This document shows positions 23,869 through 34,884 of a stretch of 64,000 nucleotides of DNA, piece by piece. Location of the stretch: positions 9,056,439 to 9,120,438 of the forward strand of contig RSEF01000020.1 of the NCBI GenBank assembly GCA_003993805.1. Direction: 5' to 3'. Position 1 is the stretch's first letter. Each line of letters starts with the position of its first letter. Source of the stretch: Himantopus leucocephalus. Lineage: Eukaryota > Chordata > Aves > Charadriiformes > Recurvirostridae. The position numbers and the translations under genes were made by a program. The notes below the pieces were generated by a model, which did not search any database, was not told where the DNA came from, and was given only the letters and a program-made list of their open reading frames with translations.

Positions 23869-23942
23869 CCTCGCCCGTGGTCCGGGTGGGCTTGCGCAAG
23901 GCGCGCGCGCCTTGCGCAAGCCCACCCGGACCACGGGCGAGG
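23869..23942. repeat. Perfect 74-bp palindrome
   Basis: Each 37-base arm is the exact reverse complement of the other with no spacer. The centre is gcgcgcgcgc at 23901-23910. Each arm contains the smaller palindrome cttgcgcaag, at 23891-23900 and 23911-23920. The symmetry breaks at 23868/23943. Confidence 0.97.
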
Positions 23943-24335
23943 CGGGTGCGGGGATGCTGTGCGTGCGCTTGGGGAGGACATGACACACGCGCAAAGGCTG
24001 CACACGCGTGTGTTGGAGCACGAGGGGATGCGCCGGGTGGGGGACTCGCTCGCCGTGCCCTCGCCCCCGCACCGTGCCGTGTGCCGCCGGCTGATGGCCT
24101 GGCCAGATGCATCCGAGCGCTGCGCAAACAGCGCAATCACGGCTTCCTCCCCTCGCTGCTTGTTTTGCAATCACGGCAGGGGCCCGCCGGGAGATGGGGG
24201 GGTCGGTGACGAGCGCTGCTAGGGCCACAGGGATGGGGACAAGGATGGTGGTCCTTACCGGGACCGGCATCCTGTATCCCAGCACAGCTGTGGGCTGAGC
24301 TCGGAGGCAGCAGCAGACCCCAGCGTGCCCAGGGA

Positions 24336-24416
24336 CCATGCTGGGGGACTGTGCTGGGGGACCGTGCCAGGGGACCGTGCCAAGGTACCATGCCCAGGAA
24401 CCGTGCCAGGGGATGG
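24336..24416. repeat. Degenerate minisatellite, unit about 14-17 bp
   Basis: Five or so imperfect copies of ggggaccgtgccag occur in a row. Confidence 0.65.
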
Positions 24417-25321
24417 TGGCTTCTACATTTCCACAGAGCCGATGCTGGAGGCACGTTTCGCTCCTTTGCACCATCACCGTCCCACCAAAATGCAACTGCC
24501 CCTGGACTGGAAGAGAGCTGTCACCATCCTGGGGTGCCAGCAGCCCCCCTGGCCAGTGTCTGGGGGGCGGTCTCACCCACACGAGCCCCCTGCTTCACTT
24601 CTCATCCCCCTCGCAAGCCGAACTGGGGGTCTGTCCCCTCCGGCCCCAGCGCTGGGGGCACTGGCACATGCAGGCTGTGTCTGACAAAGCAGAGCAGCGT
24701 TTTGTTCTCTCCCATCTCCCCGCAGCATCGTAAAGCTGTTGAAAGCCCAGATTTACGGTGTGATAAACGCTAGGGGCTCTGCTGAATATTTTACTGCTCC
24801 ATCCTTTGGAGAGCGGCTGGTTTGGAGGAGCGGGGAGAGCCGGGCGCGGGGCGGCACACCCAGCGGCATCGCTGCCCGGCTCCAGCTGGAGGACGGCGAG
24901 TCCCAGGGGACGGGGACGGCTGGGAGCGGGGCTGCACGGAGCTGTGCCACGGCCCAGGTGGGTCCCGGCACCCCCGGCCATGGGATGCCGAGTGCCTGAG
25001 CCGCTCCGGGCAGTGGGAAAGTGCTGACTCTCCCCCATTTCTTCGGCCTGTTGCTGGTTTTGGAAGCATCTGCAGACCAGATTGTGCCATGGCGTGCCGG
25101 GGTGCCCGTGCCAGGACATGCCAGCCGAGAGGCGGGGTGCGCCCAGGCCCAGCTCCGGGTGCTCTCCCTCCCCGCGCCCCCGTCACCCGCTCCCCCGCTG
25201 GGTGCCGCAGGCTGCTCGGCGGGAGGCTGAGTCCTCGCTGGGAAGGGCTGGGTGATGCTGGAAAGCAGCTCTGCCCCGCTCCGCTGCCGCCGGTGCCACA
25301 GCAAGAGGTTTGCAGCCTCGG

Positions 25322-25560
25322 GGCTGCGCGTGCATGTGAGCGTGCATGTGTGTGTGAATGCATGTATACATCCGTGCACGCGTGTGTGTGTGGGCATGTG
25401 TGTATGGGTGCGTGCACGTGATGATGCGTGCGTGCATGCATGTATGTGTGTGTGTGCACGGATGCGTGCATGCGGTTTTGTGTGTGTGCATGAAGTTGCA
25501 TGCGTGCGCACAGGAGTACGTGTGTGTGCATGCATGTGCATGCATGTGTGCACGTGACTC
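25322..25560. repeat. Compound TG/GTGCATG microsatellite
   Basis: About 240 bases of alternating purine-pyrimidine sequence (gtgtgtgtg, gtgcatg, gcatgcatg) on the plus strand. It is prone to Z-DNA. The open frames across it, rich in Cys/Val/His, are artefacts. Confidence 0.9.
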
Positions 25561-25628
25561 CTCTCCACAGCTGCTTCCCGAGGGGGTGGCTGCAGCCACC
25601 AGCGCTGCTGGCCCTGTCCGCCTTCCTT

Positions 25629-25959
25629 CCCACCGCTGGAGCCGGAGCTGGAGCCGGAGCTGGGCGTTGGAGCCGGCACGGGGTGGGGGGAAGCCAGCGG
25701 GACCAGGATGCCAGTCTCAGCGGGAGCGCAGCCTGGATGCTGCCGATCCGGGCCTTGATGGTATCGCGGCTCCCCGGGCGGGCGCTGGCTCCNCCCCACC
25801 ACTGGAGCCGGAGCTGGAGCCGGAGCTGGGTGTTGGAGCCGGCACGGGGTGGGGGGAAGCCAGCGGGACCGGGATGCCAGTCTCAGCGGGAGCGCAGCCT
25901 GGATGCTGCCGATCCGGGCCTTGATGGTATCGCGGCTCCCCGGGCGGGCGCTGGCTCCG
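25629..25959. repeat. Assembly-type tandem duplication around single N (25793)
   Basis: About 163 bp beginning ctggagccggagctggag is present at 25629-25792 and 25797-25959 with a few substitutions. The copies are separated by N plus a few bases. Confidence 0.85.
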
Positions 25960-26206
25960 GCGGCTCTCGACGCCCAGCGGGAGCCAGGCAGCGGGTGCGC
26001 GATGGCTCCAAAACCGGCACGGGGCAAGTCCATGCCGAGAAGCCGGGGGGCCACCGGGGCTCAGCTGGGGACCAGGGGGACCGCTCTGCCCCCCGCCACC
26101 GTGGCCCCCGGCCCCGCTGCTCGGCCCGCGGCATCCTGCGCCGGGACCCATTGTTCGGCCGCGCCGGGCTGCGGGGCAGGATTCCTTTGTCAGAGCTCGG
26201 CAATAT

Positions 26207-26212
26207 TTTATT
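26207..26212 (-). terminator. Candidate polyadenylation signal, minus strand
   Basis: TTTATT on the plus strand is AATAAA on the minus strand. It sits in an AT-rich island within otherwise GC-rich sequence. It could instead belong to a conserved non-coding element. Confidence 0.35.
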
Positions 26213-27275
26213 CTAACAATTAACCAAACACGCCCGGGCTCCCGAGCCTGTTTGTGATTATTGGAGGGCGAATTCCCCAGCCTCGCTCCCTCTTGGTGCC
26301 GGCTCTGCCTGGGGCCACACCGGGCGGTGGGGATCCAGCCCCCCGCTCCCGCCAGCTTCGGGTTGGGGACCCCAAACCGCGCTGAGAGCCCCCCAGCTCC
26401 TGCGGCCGGCGCTGGGCGGGGGGGGTTTGGTTGCCTCGACCCCCTCGGGAGCCCGCGAGCATCACCGACATTGTCTCTGCAGCAGCGGGATCCGTGGCGG
26501 CGCAGGGGCAGCGGTGACTCATGGAGGAGCGGGGGGGATGTGAATCACAGCCCTCGCTCTCCGGGCAGGATGCGGCCCCGCGCTCGCAGCTTGCCACATG
26601 CCAGCGATGGACCGCAGGCTTTGTCCTCTGCGGGGTGGAAGCGGCTCGCTGCCCAGGGCGGGATGGTACTGGGGCCGCTGCTCTTCCTCGGGGCCCCGCA
26701 GCACCCCAGGATGCTGGCACAGGTTTCCCGGCCCCAGCTTCGGGGTGGGACGAGGGTGCTGTGGGGTGCGGGTCCCTCCTGCATCCCGGCTCTCTCTAAG
26801 GGTCCTCACCGTGCTCGGGCTGAGTCCTCATCGCCGCCTGCTGCACCAGTGTTAAAAAAAGCTGGCGCCTTCCTTTGCAATGGATCGCAGAGAGCAGACT
26901 GCCCAGCGCAGGTTATCAAATCCTTATAAAATCCCTCGCTTGGGGCCACCTCAGCTCGTCTCACCTCACCCCGCCGCTGCGTTCCCACCCTGCAGGCGGT
27001 GGGTGCTGAGTCCCGAGCTGTGGCTGGAGCCGGCAGCGAGCTGGCAGCCGTGGCCCGGTGCTGCCTGTTACGGGCAGGGGAGCGCCGAGCGGGAGCTGGA
27101 GCCGAGGGTCGGGGTGGGCACCGCACATGGTGATGCCAACAGCCAGGAGCGAAGCAGCCGGTGCTGGAGCCCTGTGGTGGGGATGTCCGTGTCAGCCGGG
27201 GGTTATCAACCATCCTGGGGCAGACCCCCTGAGCAGGTTGTTTCTCCGGTCACTGACGGGGATGGAGGGATTCCC

Positions 27276-27431
27276 GGAGCAGCCAGGGCAGAGGAGGGGG
27301 TTTGTATCCTCAGGGTGGGAGGATGTAGGAGGGACCCGTGCCACAGTGCTGCNTGGAGCAGCCAGGGCAGAGGAGGGGGTTTGCATCCTCGGGGTGGGAG
27401 GATGTAGGAGGGACCTGTGCCACAGTGCTGC
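27276..27431. repeat. Assembly-type tandem duplication around single N (27353)
   Basis: About 77 bp beginning ggagcagccagggcagagg is repeated on both sides of an N with a few substitutions. Confidence 0.85.
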
Positions 27432-27567
27432 CCCAGCCCTGCCAGCATCCTCGGTGGCTGGAGCCGGGCGTGGGGCAGGGAGCGGGTGCAGGTAGCGTCT
27501 TCTGCCGGGTGATGGGGGCAGAAAGGGCCAACCCTGGTCTTCATGGTGGCTGCACACACGCCAGTGC

Positions 27568-28962
27568 CTAAACCCGCTCCGTCAGAGCCAGGGCTCCTTC
27601 CTCGGCAGTGCCACCCAGCCCCGGGCTCTCGGCCTGATCCTGGATCTTAAAATACAACGAGTCGTCAAAGCAGAGCCGCTCAGGCGGTGGGGCCAAGCAG
27701 GGCAGCCGGAGCGCGGCACCAGTGAGCAGCCCGGCGAGCAGCGAGATGCCGATGGCCACCACCAGGCCTGCCACTTGGCACAGTGCCTGCCCGCCCGCCC
27801 CACGGTCCCCCCACTGTCCCCATGCCACCTCGCTGGCATTGCCCCCAGCAGGGGACACTTGGGAGAAGTGGGACCTGGAGGTGTCCTTGGATGCCACCAG
27901 GATGGCCACGGCGCTGGCCACAGCGCCAAGGATGCCGGGCAAGCCGTGGAGGTTGTGGATGCCACACTGGTCCTGGAGTGTGAGCTTCCTCGCCAGGAGC
28001 GGGGTGAGGAACTTGAAGCCAAGGACACAAGCCACGGCCGAGAGGCTGCCTAGGGCGAGGGCGGCCACCGGTGGCACGGCCATGTCGGCCACTGCGCCAA
28101 TGGCCACCCCGCCGGCCAGGCTGCCATTCTGCAGGTGGCCGGGGCTGAGCTTGCCATCGCTCTCCAGCAAGCTGGAGACCACCACAGTGGTCACGGCGCT
28201 GGCACTCATGGCCAGGAGGGTGTTCAGGATGGCGCGGTGCTGAGCATCTCCTGGTTGGCAGAGGACAGCCACGAAGCTGGGCCAGAAAACCCAGAGGATG
28301 AGCGTCCCCACGAGGGACATGAGATCGGAGCGTGGTATTGGGATCTCTTTGGGGTGCACTGGCTGCTGCACCACCCTGAACAGAGCCTTGGACACACCGA
28401 GGCCGAAATAGCAGGAGAAGACGTGGATTGTGATGGTGCCCCCTACATCCAGGACGCCCAGATTGGTGATGATGACCCACTCACTGGCAAGGTAGACGGG
28501 GACTTCGCAGGCGGCCACGACAAGGAGCTGGCAGGGGCTGGTCCTTCCCAGGACGGCCCCTACGGAGATGAGCACCGTCACAGCGGCGAACTCAGCGATG
28601 AGGAGGTTGTGGAGATCGAGGTGGACCTGGCTGTGGTGGAAGCGATGGAGCAAGCCCTGCAGCACCAGTGCCCATTGCGTGGAGAAGTTGAGCAGGAGGA
28701 AGTTGTGGGTGAGGGCGCTGAGCCCGTAGTGGGGCAGGAACGTCAGCAGGAGCCCCAGACCCACCACCAGCATCACCTGGATGTCCTGGAAGAGGGGAAA
28801 GATGCCGTAGAGCTGGTTGGCCGCCAAGTTGGCATCCTCTGCCTGCGCTGAGGGCTTGTCGTAGGTGACGAAGACGGCGAAGAAGAGGAGCAGGGCACCC
28901 TGGAAGAGCCCCAGGGAGAGGGGCAGGAGGCGGCGGGGACGGGTCGGGTGTGGCACGGCCAT
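27568..28962 (-). CDS. Intronless Rh-family ammonium/ammonia channel
   Basis: A single uninterrupted frame of 464 codons plus TAG. It starts at ATG (complement of 28960-28962) with a good Kozak context (A at -3, G at +4), placing a short basic N-terminus (HPTRPRR) before the first membrane helix, as in Rh glycoproteins. The open frame extends upstream only to a GTG, not another ATG. About twelve hydrophobic segments are visible. Pore residues of the Rh/Amt superfamily are conserved: Asp172 in VLDVGGTITIH, the twin histidines His180 (TIHVF) and His339 (HNLHGLPG), and gate-region phenylalanines near 125 and 230 (FWPSF). The tail holds CFDDSLYFKI, like the post-helix motif of RhBG/RhCG. One lumenal-type sequon (NAS) is at 375; the usual N-terminal loop sequon is absent. 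Expected role: NH3/NH4+ (perhaps CO2) conductance in the plasma membrane. Canonical RHAG/RHBG/RHCG have many introns, so this is an ancient retrocopy or an intron-poor lineage such as Rhp2. Subfamily not assigned. Confidence 0.9.
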   Translation of the reverse strand: MAVPHPTRPRRLLPLSLGLFQGALLLFFAVFVTYDKPSAQAEDANLAANQLYGIFPLFQDIQVMLVVGLGLLLTFLPHYGLSALTHNFLLLNFSTQWALVLQGLLHRFHHSQVHLDLHNLLIAEFAAVTVLISVGAVLGRTSPCQLLVVAACEVPVYLASEWVIITNLGVLDVGGTITIHVFSCYFGLGVSKALFRVVQQPVHPKEIPIPRSDLMSLVGTLILWVFWPSFVAVLCQPGDAQHRAILNTLLAMSASAVTTVVVSSLLESDGKLSPGHLQNGSLAGGVAIGAVADMAVPPVAALALGSLSAVACVLGFKFLTPLLARKLTLQDQCGIHNLHGLPGILGAVASAVAILVASKDTSRSHFSQVSPAGGNASEVAWGQWGDRGAGGQALCQVAGLVVAIGISLLAGLLTGAALRLPCLAPPPERLCFDDSLYFKIQDQAESPGLGGTAEEGALALTERV

Positions 28963-29200
28963 CCTGGGGTGGACAGAAGGGGACGGTGACCAGTGGGGTG
29001 GCTGGGCACAGGGCAGCAGGCCGGGAGCACCCACCCGCCGGGTGAGCTCCGCTCTCTCCTACATTGGGGTTTTATGGCCACGGTTAATTTTTAACTGAAG
29101 ATACAAGTTTATGTGCCAGAAGAAGTNACACAATGCCCATAAATTACCCACGTCCTCTTGTTTGGCCGCCATAAAAAGTGGACATCAGGGGGGTTATGAT
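28963..29200 (-). promoter_or_regulatory. 5' flank of the Rh-family gene
   Basis: GC-rich to about 29,050, then AT-rich (complement of ttaatttttaactg, cataaattaccc and cataaaaagtgg). It contains a single N at 29127. No clear TATA box or initiator can be assigned. Confidence 0.35.
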
Positions 29201-29454
29201 TTTGAAGGGAAACGAGCAAAACCTGCCATGGGGCAGAGGGGGGAGAAGGACGATCTGCAAGAAGCCGGCCAGGGACGAGGGCACCACGGCACGGTTAGAC
29301 CCCCGTTTAACCCATCCCCATCTGGGGAGTGGGGACCACGCCACTGAAGCCCCAGGAATGATGATGGGAGCTCAGACCCCCCCCAGATCCCGGTCTGGCT
29401 CTGCCGCATCCCACCCGGGGATGGCTCCGGCACCGCCACCACCCCACGCTGCGG

Positions 29455-29605
29455 GATGATGCACGTTTTGCTCGGCAACTGCCTGGGTTTTGCGAAGCGC
29501 CATAAAGCTCCGAAATCGGGGCCGAAAAGATCATTTTCTCACAGGTTTGCATTGGCTTGAATGGCTGGAAATTCATTAACAATTAGCGCGCGAGAAAAAC
29601 AAAGC
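29455..29605. promoter_or_regulatory. Candidate conserved non-coding element
   Basis: An AT-rich island containing ttcattaacaattag, which combines a homeodomain-type TAATTR core with an ACAAT SOX-like core. Confidence 0.35.
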
Positions 29606-30219
29606 CCAGAGCAGCCAAGCAGCTACCCCGAAGTTTCTGGGTTGCTGCTTAGTGTGACATTTTGCCAGTGAATGTCTGGAAAAAAAAAAAATAAAAAAAA
29701 TAATATGAGAACCACAAGAACAAAAGGCAGAAGGGTTGGTAAATATTTGTTCCAGAGAGAAGATATTTTTGTGCTGTCCCTGATCTCAACACCCCTGCCG
29801 CGGGCGCTGGCTCCGCGCCGCTCTTCGTCATTGTTACTGGAGGATGAGGCAGGCGAGGGCGCAAAATGGGAAACAATTGTTGAATAATCTGCGCGAGGCT
29901 CCTCTGCCAAACCCTCCCCGGCCATTTTTCAACCCAAAGATGCTGGAAATGGGGGCAACGTATAGAGGGAGGAGGTGCTTTGAAGGCAGCGCCTTTGGGG
30001 GTTGAGGAGGGGTTGCGTTGCGCCCAAGCCGTGGCCGACGGCAGTGGTGGGGGTTTGCGGGATGGGACCCGGGATGCTTTGTCTGCCCGTAACGTGTCCC
30101 CACCACACGGCTGATGCTGCTAACGGCGGCGGGTGCTCCCACGGGGATCCCTTGCCCAAGGAAACGTGGGGCTGAGGTCCCCGCGGTGCCATACGGCGCT
30201 CTCCAGTGTGCCTGGGGTG

Positions 30220-30246
30220 GCCGGGGATGGGATGGGATGGGATGAG
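30220..30246. repeat. Short (GGGAT)n tract
   Basis: Four consecutive gggat units. It is the reverse-complement class of the longer ATCCC tract near 44.5 kb. Confidence 0.8.
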
Positions 30247-32294
30247 CGGGCAGGATGCTCCCATTGCTCCCGCCTGTGCCCGCACTGGGACACAGCCTGA
30301 CCCACCGCCCGCGGCTGCTGCTGGCTCCCACCTCCACCAGCAGTGGGGATGAGGGATGAGGGGATGCGGGTGAAGCCTCCCCCAGCCCTTGCTGGTATAA
30401 AAAAGGCAAAGAAAGGTGATTTCAGCCCCTTGACCCCTCACAGGTAACCCTTCGCATGCCATGCCAGCCCACCAAAGGGATTTTCAGGGGGACACCCTGG
30501 CACAGTAAAAGCTCTTTGGTTGATGGCAGGTGAGATAAAACCCCAGGGTGATGCTCTTGAAATGGAGGAGCCGAGCAGCTCTCGAAGAGGTGGGGGAAGC
30601 GTTTTGGCCTCGGCTGAGCAAGGGAGCTGCATGCAAGCGAGGGCAGGGCTCACCCCAGCGTGCCGGGCACCGGAGTTGCTCGCTGTTGCACGCTCCGTGC
30701 TGCGCACTCGCTCCCCTCCTCCTGCCCTGCAGCGGCTCAGCCCTCCCCTTCCCGCTTCGGTTTGGGGCTTTTTTTAAGGTGAGATTAAATAAAATGCTAA
30801 AAGAAAAAGTTTTTGAACAGGTCTTTTAAAAAGCAGAGTGCTTCGAAGATTTCAAGGCTATAGCACAGTGCCTCCCGCGAGGAGGAGGAGGAGGAAGATG
30901 CTGGAGGAGACGTGTCCTCCTGGAGCATCCCAGTGCTGCCACATCTGCTGGAGAGGACAAGCATCATGGTGGGAGGTTTGGGATGTAAAAGCATTCCTGC
31001 AATCCAACCGTCACCTCTGACAAGGGGTGGAGGTGTGGGGATACCCGGAGGTCGGGGTGCCCTCGCCGGACTCGGCTTGCCGGGTCAATAGACGCTGCGT
31101 GGGGGCATGCACCCCACAGGGTGCACCGGGGTCGGGCTGCCGGGCTCAGGGACGGGGGTGTTTCGGGAGGTAACACGGCTCCTTATCTCAGTTGACGGGC
31201 GATAGCAAGTTGCAGGCTCAGCGGGATGTCCTTGGACACGTGCTCTTTTCCCACCTGGAAATCTTGCCCTGGCAGCACTCAGGGATTTGGGATGCTTATC
31301 CGGGCTCCCAGAGGGCCAGAAGCCAACAGAGGGGCTCCCCCACGACCTGCAGCGCCTCGCATCCCTCCTGCCAGCATCCCCGGCTCTGCCGCATCCAATG
31401 CGGGCCTGAGCCGTGCCAGCACATGGAGACCAATGCCAAGCACCACCACGCTCCTTTGCCGAGCCGTTGGCTACCACCATCTCCTTCTCTTAGGAAAAAG
31501 TCCATCCCGTTTAACCTCCTTGATCCCCAAACCAGACGAGGTGCAAAACACAGTGATGCCCAAGCGCTCCCTGGGCCAAAGACCCCGCTGCAGAGAGGGG
31601 CGAAACCCCGCCGCAGCATAGATTAAAAAATAACCTTTATAGCACCCATAAAAGAAGGTCGAAGTTTCAAGAGGTCGCTGGGAAGGTGAAAGTCCCCCCC
31701 CAGCCCTGGAGCACCCCCGAGGGCGGCGAATGATTAACTCTGGGGTGCAGGGTGCGCCGGCGGGATGCCACGGTCCTCACGGGGAGGACCCGGCGCCGGG
31801 GGGAAGGTCCGGTCCCTCCAGTAACATTTTCCAGGCATGGAGAGTTTTCTTTCGGCACCGAAGGAGCGGGGATGGAGGAAGCATCTGGCGAGGGCCGGAG
31901 CGGCGGGGAGGGGACCATTGAATTCCACCCCCCACGTCCCCCTTTCACTGTGTGGGCAGTTGTTTTATGGCAGGAGGACTGGGGAACCATTTTAGCATGA
32001 TCCACGCTGAGACTGCTAGAGGAGTTCCCCGCTGAGGGCTGGATACAAAGAAAAGCTGAATTAACCGAGGGTCATATAAGGCAACAGGATCTGACAGATC
32101 CGAGCCAATATATGCTGGCAACAGCCAGTCCATGGCACTGTGAGAAAACACTCCTGCAAATTTAACAAATCCCTATGGTCTAGAAAGTCATGTACAAGAA
32201 ATTACTAATGAAGGGATCTAGTCATATCTGGATTTCCAGACGTTGGTCATGCTCCCACCGCATTTTGCAGGCCATATAAGTACATGGATCTGAA

Positions 32295-32355
32295 TCCCAG
32301 GCACTGGAGACCGGGAGGATTGTTCCGATCGTCTTGTCTGACCTCCTGCGTCAGT
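32295..32355 (-). mobile_element. Possible ancient CR1/L3-type remnant
   Basis: The words gattgttccgatcg, cttgtctgacc and tcctgcgtc resemble the near-3' segment of old reptilian CR1 elements (gatcatctagtctgacctcc). The match is too short and diverged to be sure. Confidence 0.3.
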
Positions 32356-33127
32356 CGAGGGCTCCCGGCGAGGAGGGGATGCTCAGCTCAGCCGGGCGGC
32401 GGCAGCCGGATCCTGCGGCTGTGCCGGGCTGGGGTTGGCCGGAGAAGGTTTGGGAACGCAGTGGTGGCACTGGGGTGGTTGGGTGCCCCCACACCGTGGC
32501 GATGCGCCGGCACCCGGGGATGGGTGATGGGCACCCACTGCCAGGCAGGAGGGAGCGGGAGCTCCGGCATCATCCTTGCAGAGCAGGGAGTGGACACATG
32601 GCCAAGGCACCGCGCGGTGGGGAGGGACAGCCGATGGCACTCCCAGCCTCGGCATCGCTCTTCTCCTCCAGCCGCTCTCCTGAGCCTGGAGCACCCCAAA
32701 ATTCCCCATTCCCTGAGATCCTGCTGGCAAGCCAGGCTGCCCGCGGAGCGACGCCTGGCTCCATCTCCAGCCCCTCTGTAGGTCCTACATAAACACCCGC
32801 CTGGTGTCTAAGCGAGCCGGGAGCGAGCACCACGAGCGCTTTAAAAGCTCCCGTCCAGCTCTGACCCCAGGAGTCCCGGTGCCGGCTGTCAGACGGCGGG
32901 CGGGGGGCCAGCCCCCTTCCTCAGCCCCTCGCAACTGGGTCCTACCAGGGCGGGGGGGTGGGGGGGGGGCTGGGACGACACACAAAGCCGAACAGACGTC
33001 ACACCGGCATCACGCGGTCCGAGTGGCCTTCTCCATCTTGTTAGCACATTGTGTAACACAACATGTGGAGGCGCTGGGACCGCACACGCATGCACTCCCT
33101 GACAGCCCAACTGGGGGGAAAAGAAGG

Positions 33128-33170
33128 AGGGGGGAAAAAAAAAAGAAAAAGAAAAAAAAAAAAAAAGGAA
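33128..33170. repeat. A-rich low-complexity tract
   Basis: Purine-rich ggggaaaaaaaaaag followed by poly-A interrupted by single G. Confidence 0.85.
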
Positions 33171-33174
33171 GCAA

Positions 33175-33480
33175 TTTAAGCTTTGAATCTTTCTCTTTAA
33201 AATGTTCTCATGGCTTCATTAGAATTTGCAGCCACAGAGGCTTTGAAGAGCATGGTATAAGGAGTGAAACATCTGGAAAAATTAGGATTAATGAAAACAT
33301 AATTCCCAAGACTAAAGGAAAGATTAATCCTGCGTTACCACTTGTGTGTTCCACAGCTTTTCCCCAGCTCGTAACACTGAACTTATTAAATCGCCCTGAG
33401 CTGAGTTTTCCTTTTTCTCTCTCCCTCCCCTATTGAGCCCAATGGAAGCGACTGATGCCAAATGTAACGATAACCAACTG
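33175..33480. promoter_or_regulatory. Candidate conserved non-coding element
   Basis: A 300-bp AT-rich island with aggattaatg, ccattagaa-like and gattaatcc (paired-type homeodomain) words, flanked by GC-rich sequence. Confidence 0.35.
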
Positions 33481-33851
33481 TGCCGAGCAGCGCGAGCGCG
33501 CCGCCCGCCCCGCGCCCAGGTGGGCACCCACGGCCCGCCGGACCCACGGCTGGGGGCCCTTGGGTGGGGGTCCCGCGGGGCGAGCGTCCTGCGGGTGCTG
33601 GGGTGGGGGGTTCTGCGCTGGGGCGATGGGTGTTGTACCCCGGCGGAGCTGCACCTGCTCCCACGTGCGCTCCCGAACAGGATGGGGCCCCGTCGGATCA
33701 TGAGATGGGGGGATGTTGGTGAATTAAAGGATAAATAAGGAATAAACAGCCCTGCTCTGCTTTCAAATGCTTGGCTGGGTTGAGACCGAAGCGGCCCCGA
33801 GGTGCTGGCATCTCTGGGTGGCATTTCTGCAAGCACAAGGCTTGTCCTGGT

Positions 33852-33965
33852 GCCATGCTGTGCCGTGCTGTGCCGTGCTGTGCCGTGCTGTGCATGCCAT
33901 GCGTGCTGTGCCATGCCATGCTGTGTCGAGCTATGCCGTGCCATGCCGTGCCGCATGCTGTGCCC
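33852..33965. repeat. 10-bp tandem repeat (tgccgtgctg)n
   Basis: About eleven degenerate units (tgccatgctg, tgccgtgctg, tgtcgagcta, and so on). Open frames through it on both strands are repeat artefacts. Confidence 0.85.
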
Positions 33966-34234
33966 ATGCTGGCACCACCCTCTGCTCCAGAAGTGGCCGC
34001 GTTTCGTTGCCGCGTTTCGTTGCCGCAGGGTTGGGCTTTGAGCAGGGCACTGGGACATGCCAGCCCCGTGCCGGATCGCTCCGCTGGGCTTTGGGCTGTG
34101 GTGCCGGGGAGTACCGGGGGCTCGCACCGGCTGTGCCAACCCCTGCTTGAGCCTCCTGGGCAGGGCTGGCCCCGGGGTCTCGGGCTGCTCTGGAGCAGAG
34201 CTCGGCCAGCTGGGGAAGATGCTTTTGGGTGACA

Positions 34235-34500
34235 GACCCTTTGGCCATGTAAAATGCCACAGCAAATTCTTATTTATGTGGGGCAGTGACACCACCAGAA
34301 AGTACCGTGCGAATGCCAGCGTTAGGTTTGGGGGGGTCACATCAAATATTTGTCCCCGCAGCTTCGTCACCACGGATGCTAATTTGCAAAAATGGATGGA
34401 GTCGGGGTCGGAGCGTGTCTCTCCCCGGATCAAGCGGCAGCGCAGCCCTCTATAGCGTGGTGTTTCTCGAGGAGAATGAAAGAAAGCAGATTTCACTTCA
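34235..34500. promoter_or_regulatory. Candidate conserved element with octamer-like site
   Basis: An AT-rich island. ATGCTAATTTGCAAA at 34376-34390 contains overlapping POU-octamer-like half sites on both strands. Confidence 0.35.
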
Positions 34501-34884
34501 TTACGTCTTCATCCGTCCCACGCTGGGCGCGGGGAGGCCGGGCAGCGCCAGCCCCGTGCCGAGGCCAGCTCTGCCGAGCAGCCCACCGCAGCTCTCCCGG
34601 CAGCCGGAGCCGGCAAACAGCTGCTCCGACCGGCTGCCGGCCCCGTGCCGCTGCAGCCCCCGCGGGGACCGGGATGCTCCAGAGGGCCGGAGGAGCCGCA
34701 CGGGATGGGGAACGGGGAGCAGCATCCCCCCTCTGCGAGTCCCTGCTGGGGTTTGGGTGGGCTCTTGCCTGCTGGGTGCTCCCCAGGACCTCGGGGTGGG
34801 GGGACCAGATGGGGTCTGCACCCCCTCCTCGCCTGCTGCCCCCGCTGCGGCCAGGGCTGCAGCTGGCTGGGGCCAAAGGTGTGT

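Larger units (their letters stand above)
21550..26190. other. GC-rich intergenic region
   Basis: There is no recognisable protein family on either strand. Several frames stay open for hundreds of codons, the longest at 21329-22882 on the plus strand, but their translations are Pro/Gly/Arg-rich with no known motif and overlap equally long frames on the other strand. The region holds simple repeats and the 74-bp palindrome. Confidence 0.65.
26190..27567 (-). other. Possible 3' UTR of the Rh-family gene
   Basis: Downstream of the Rh stop on the minus strand, the first canonical minus-strand AATAAA I noticed is the complement of 26207-26212, inside an AT-rich island. If used, the 3' UTR is about 1.35 kb. 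Nothing coding was recognised in between. The duplication around N27353 lies inside it. Confidence 0.35.

Noticed and set aside
24739..24999. A short frame beginning MKAQIYGVINARGS
   Set aside because: It starts in an AT-rich patch but degenerates into GC-rich low-complexity sequence, with no family match and no supporting splice sites.
28963..29034. A longer N-terminus for the Rh channel
   Set aside because: The upstream in-frame codon is GTG, not ATG. The family has a short cytoplasmic N-terminus, and the ATG at 28962 has a good Kozak context.
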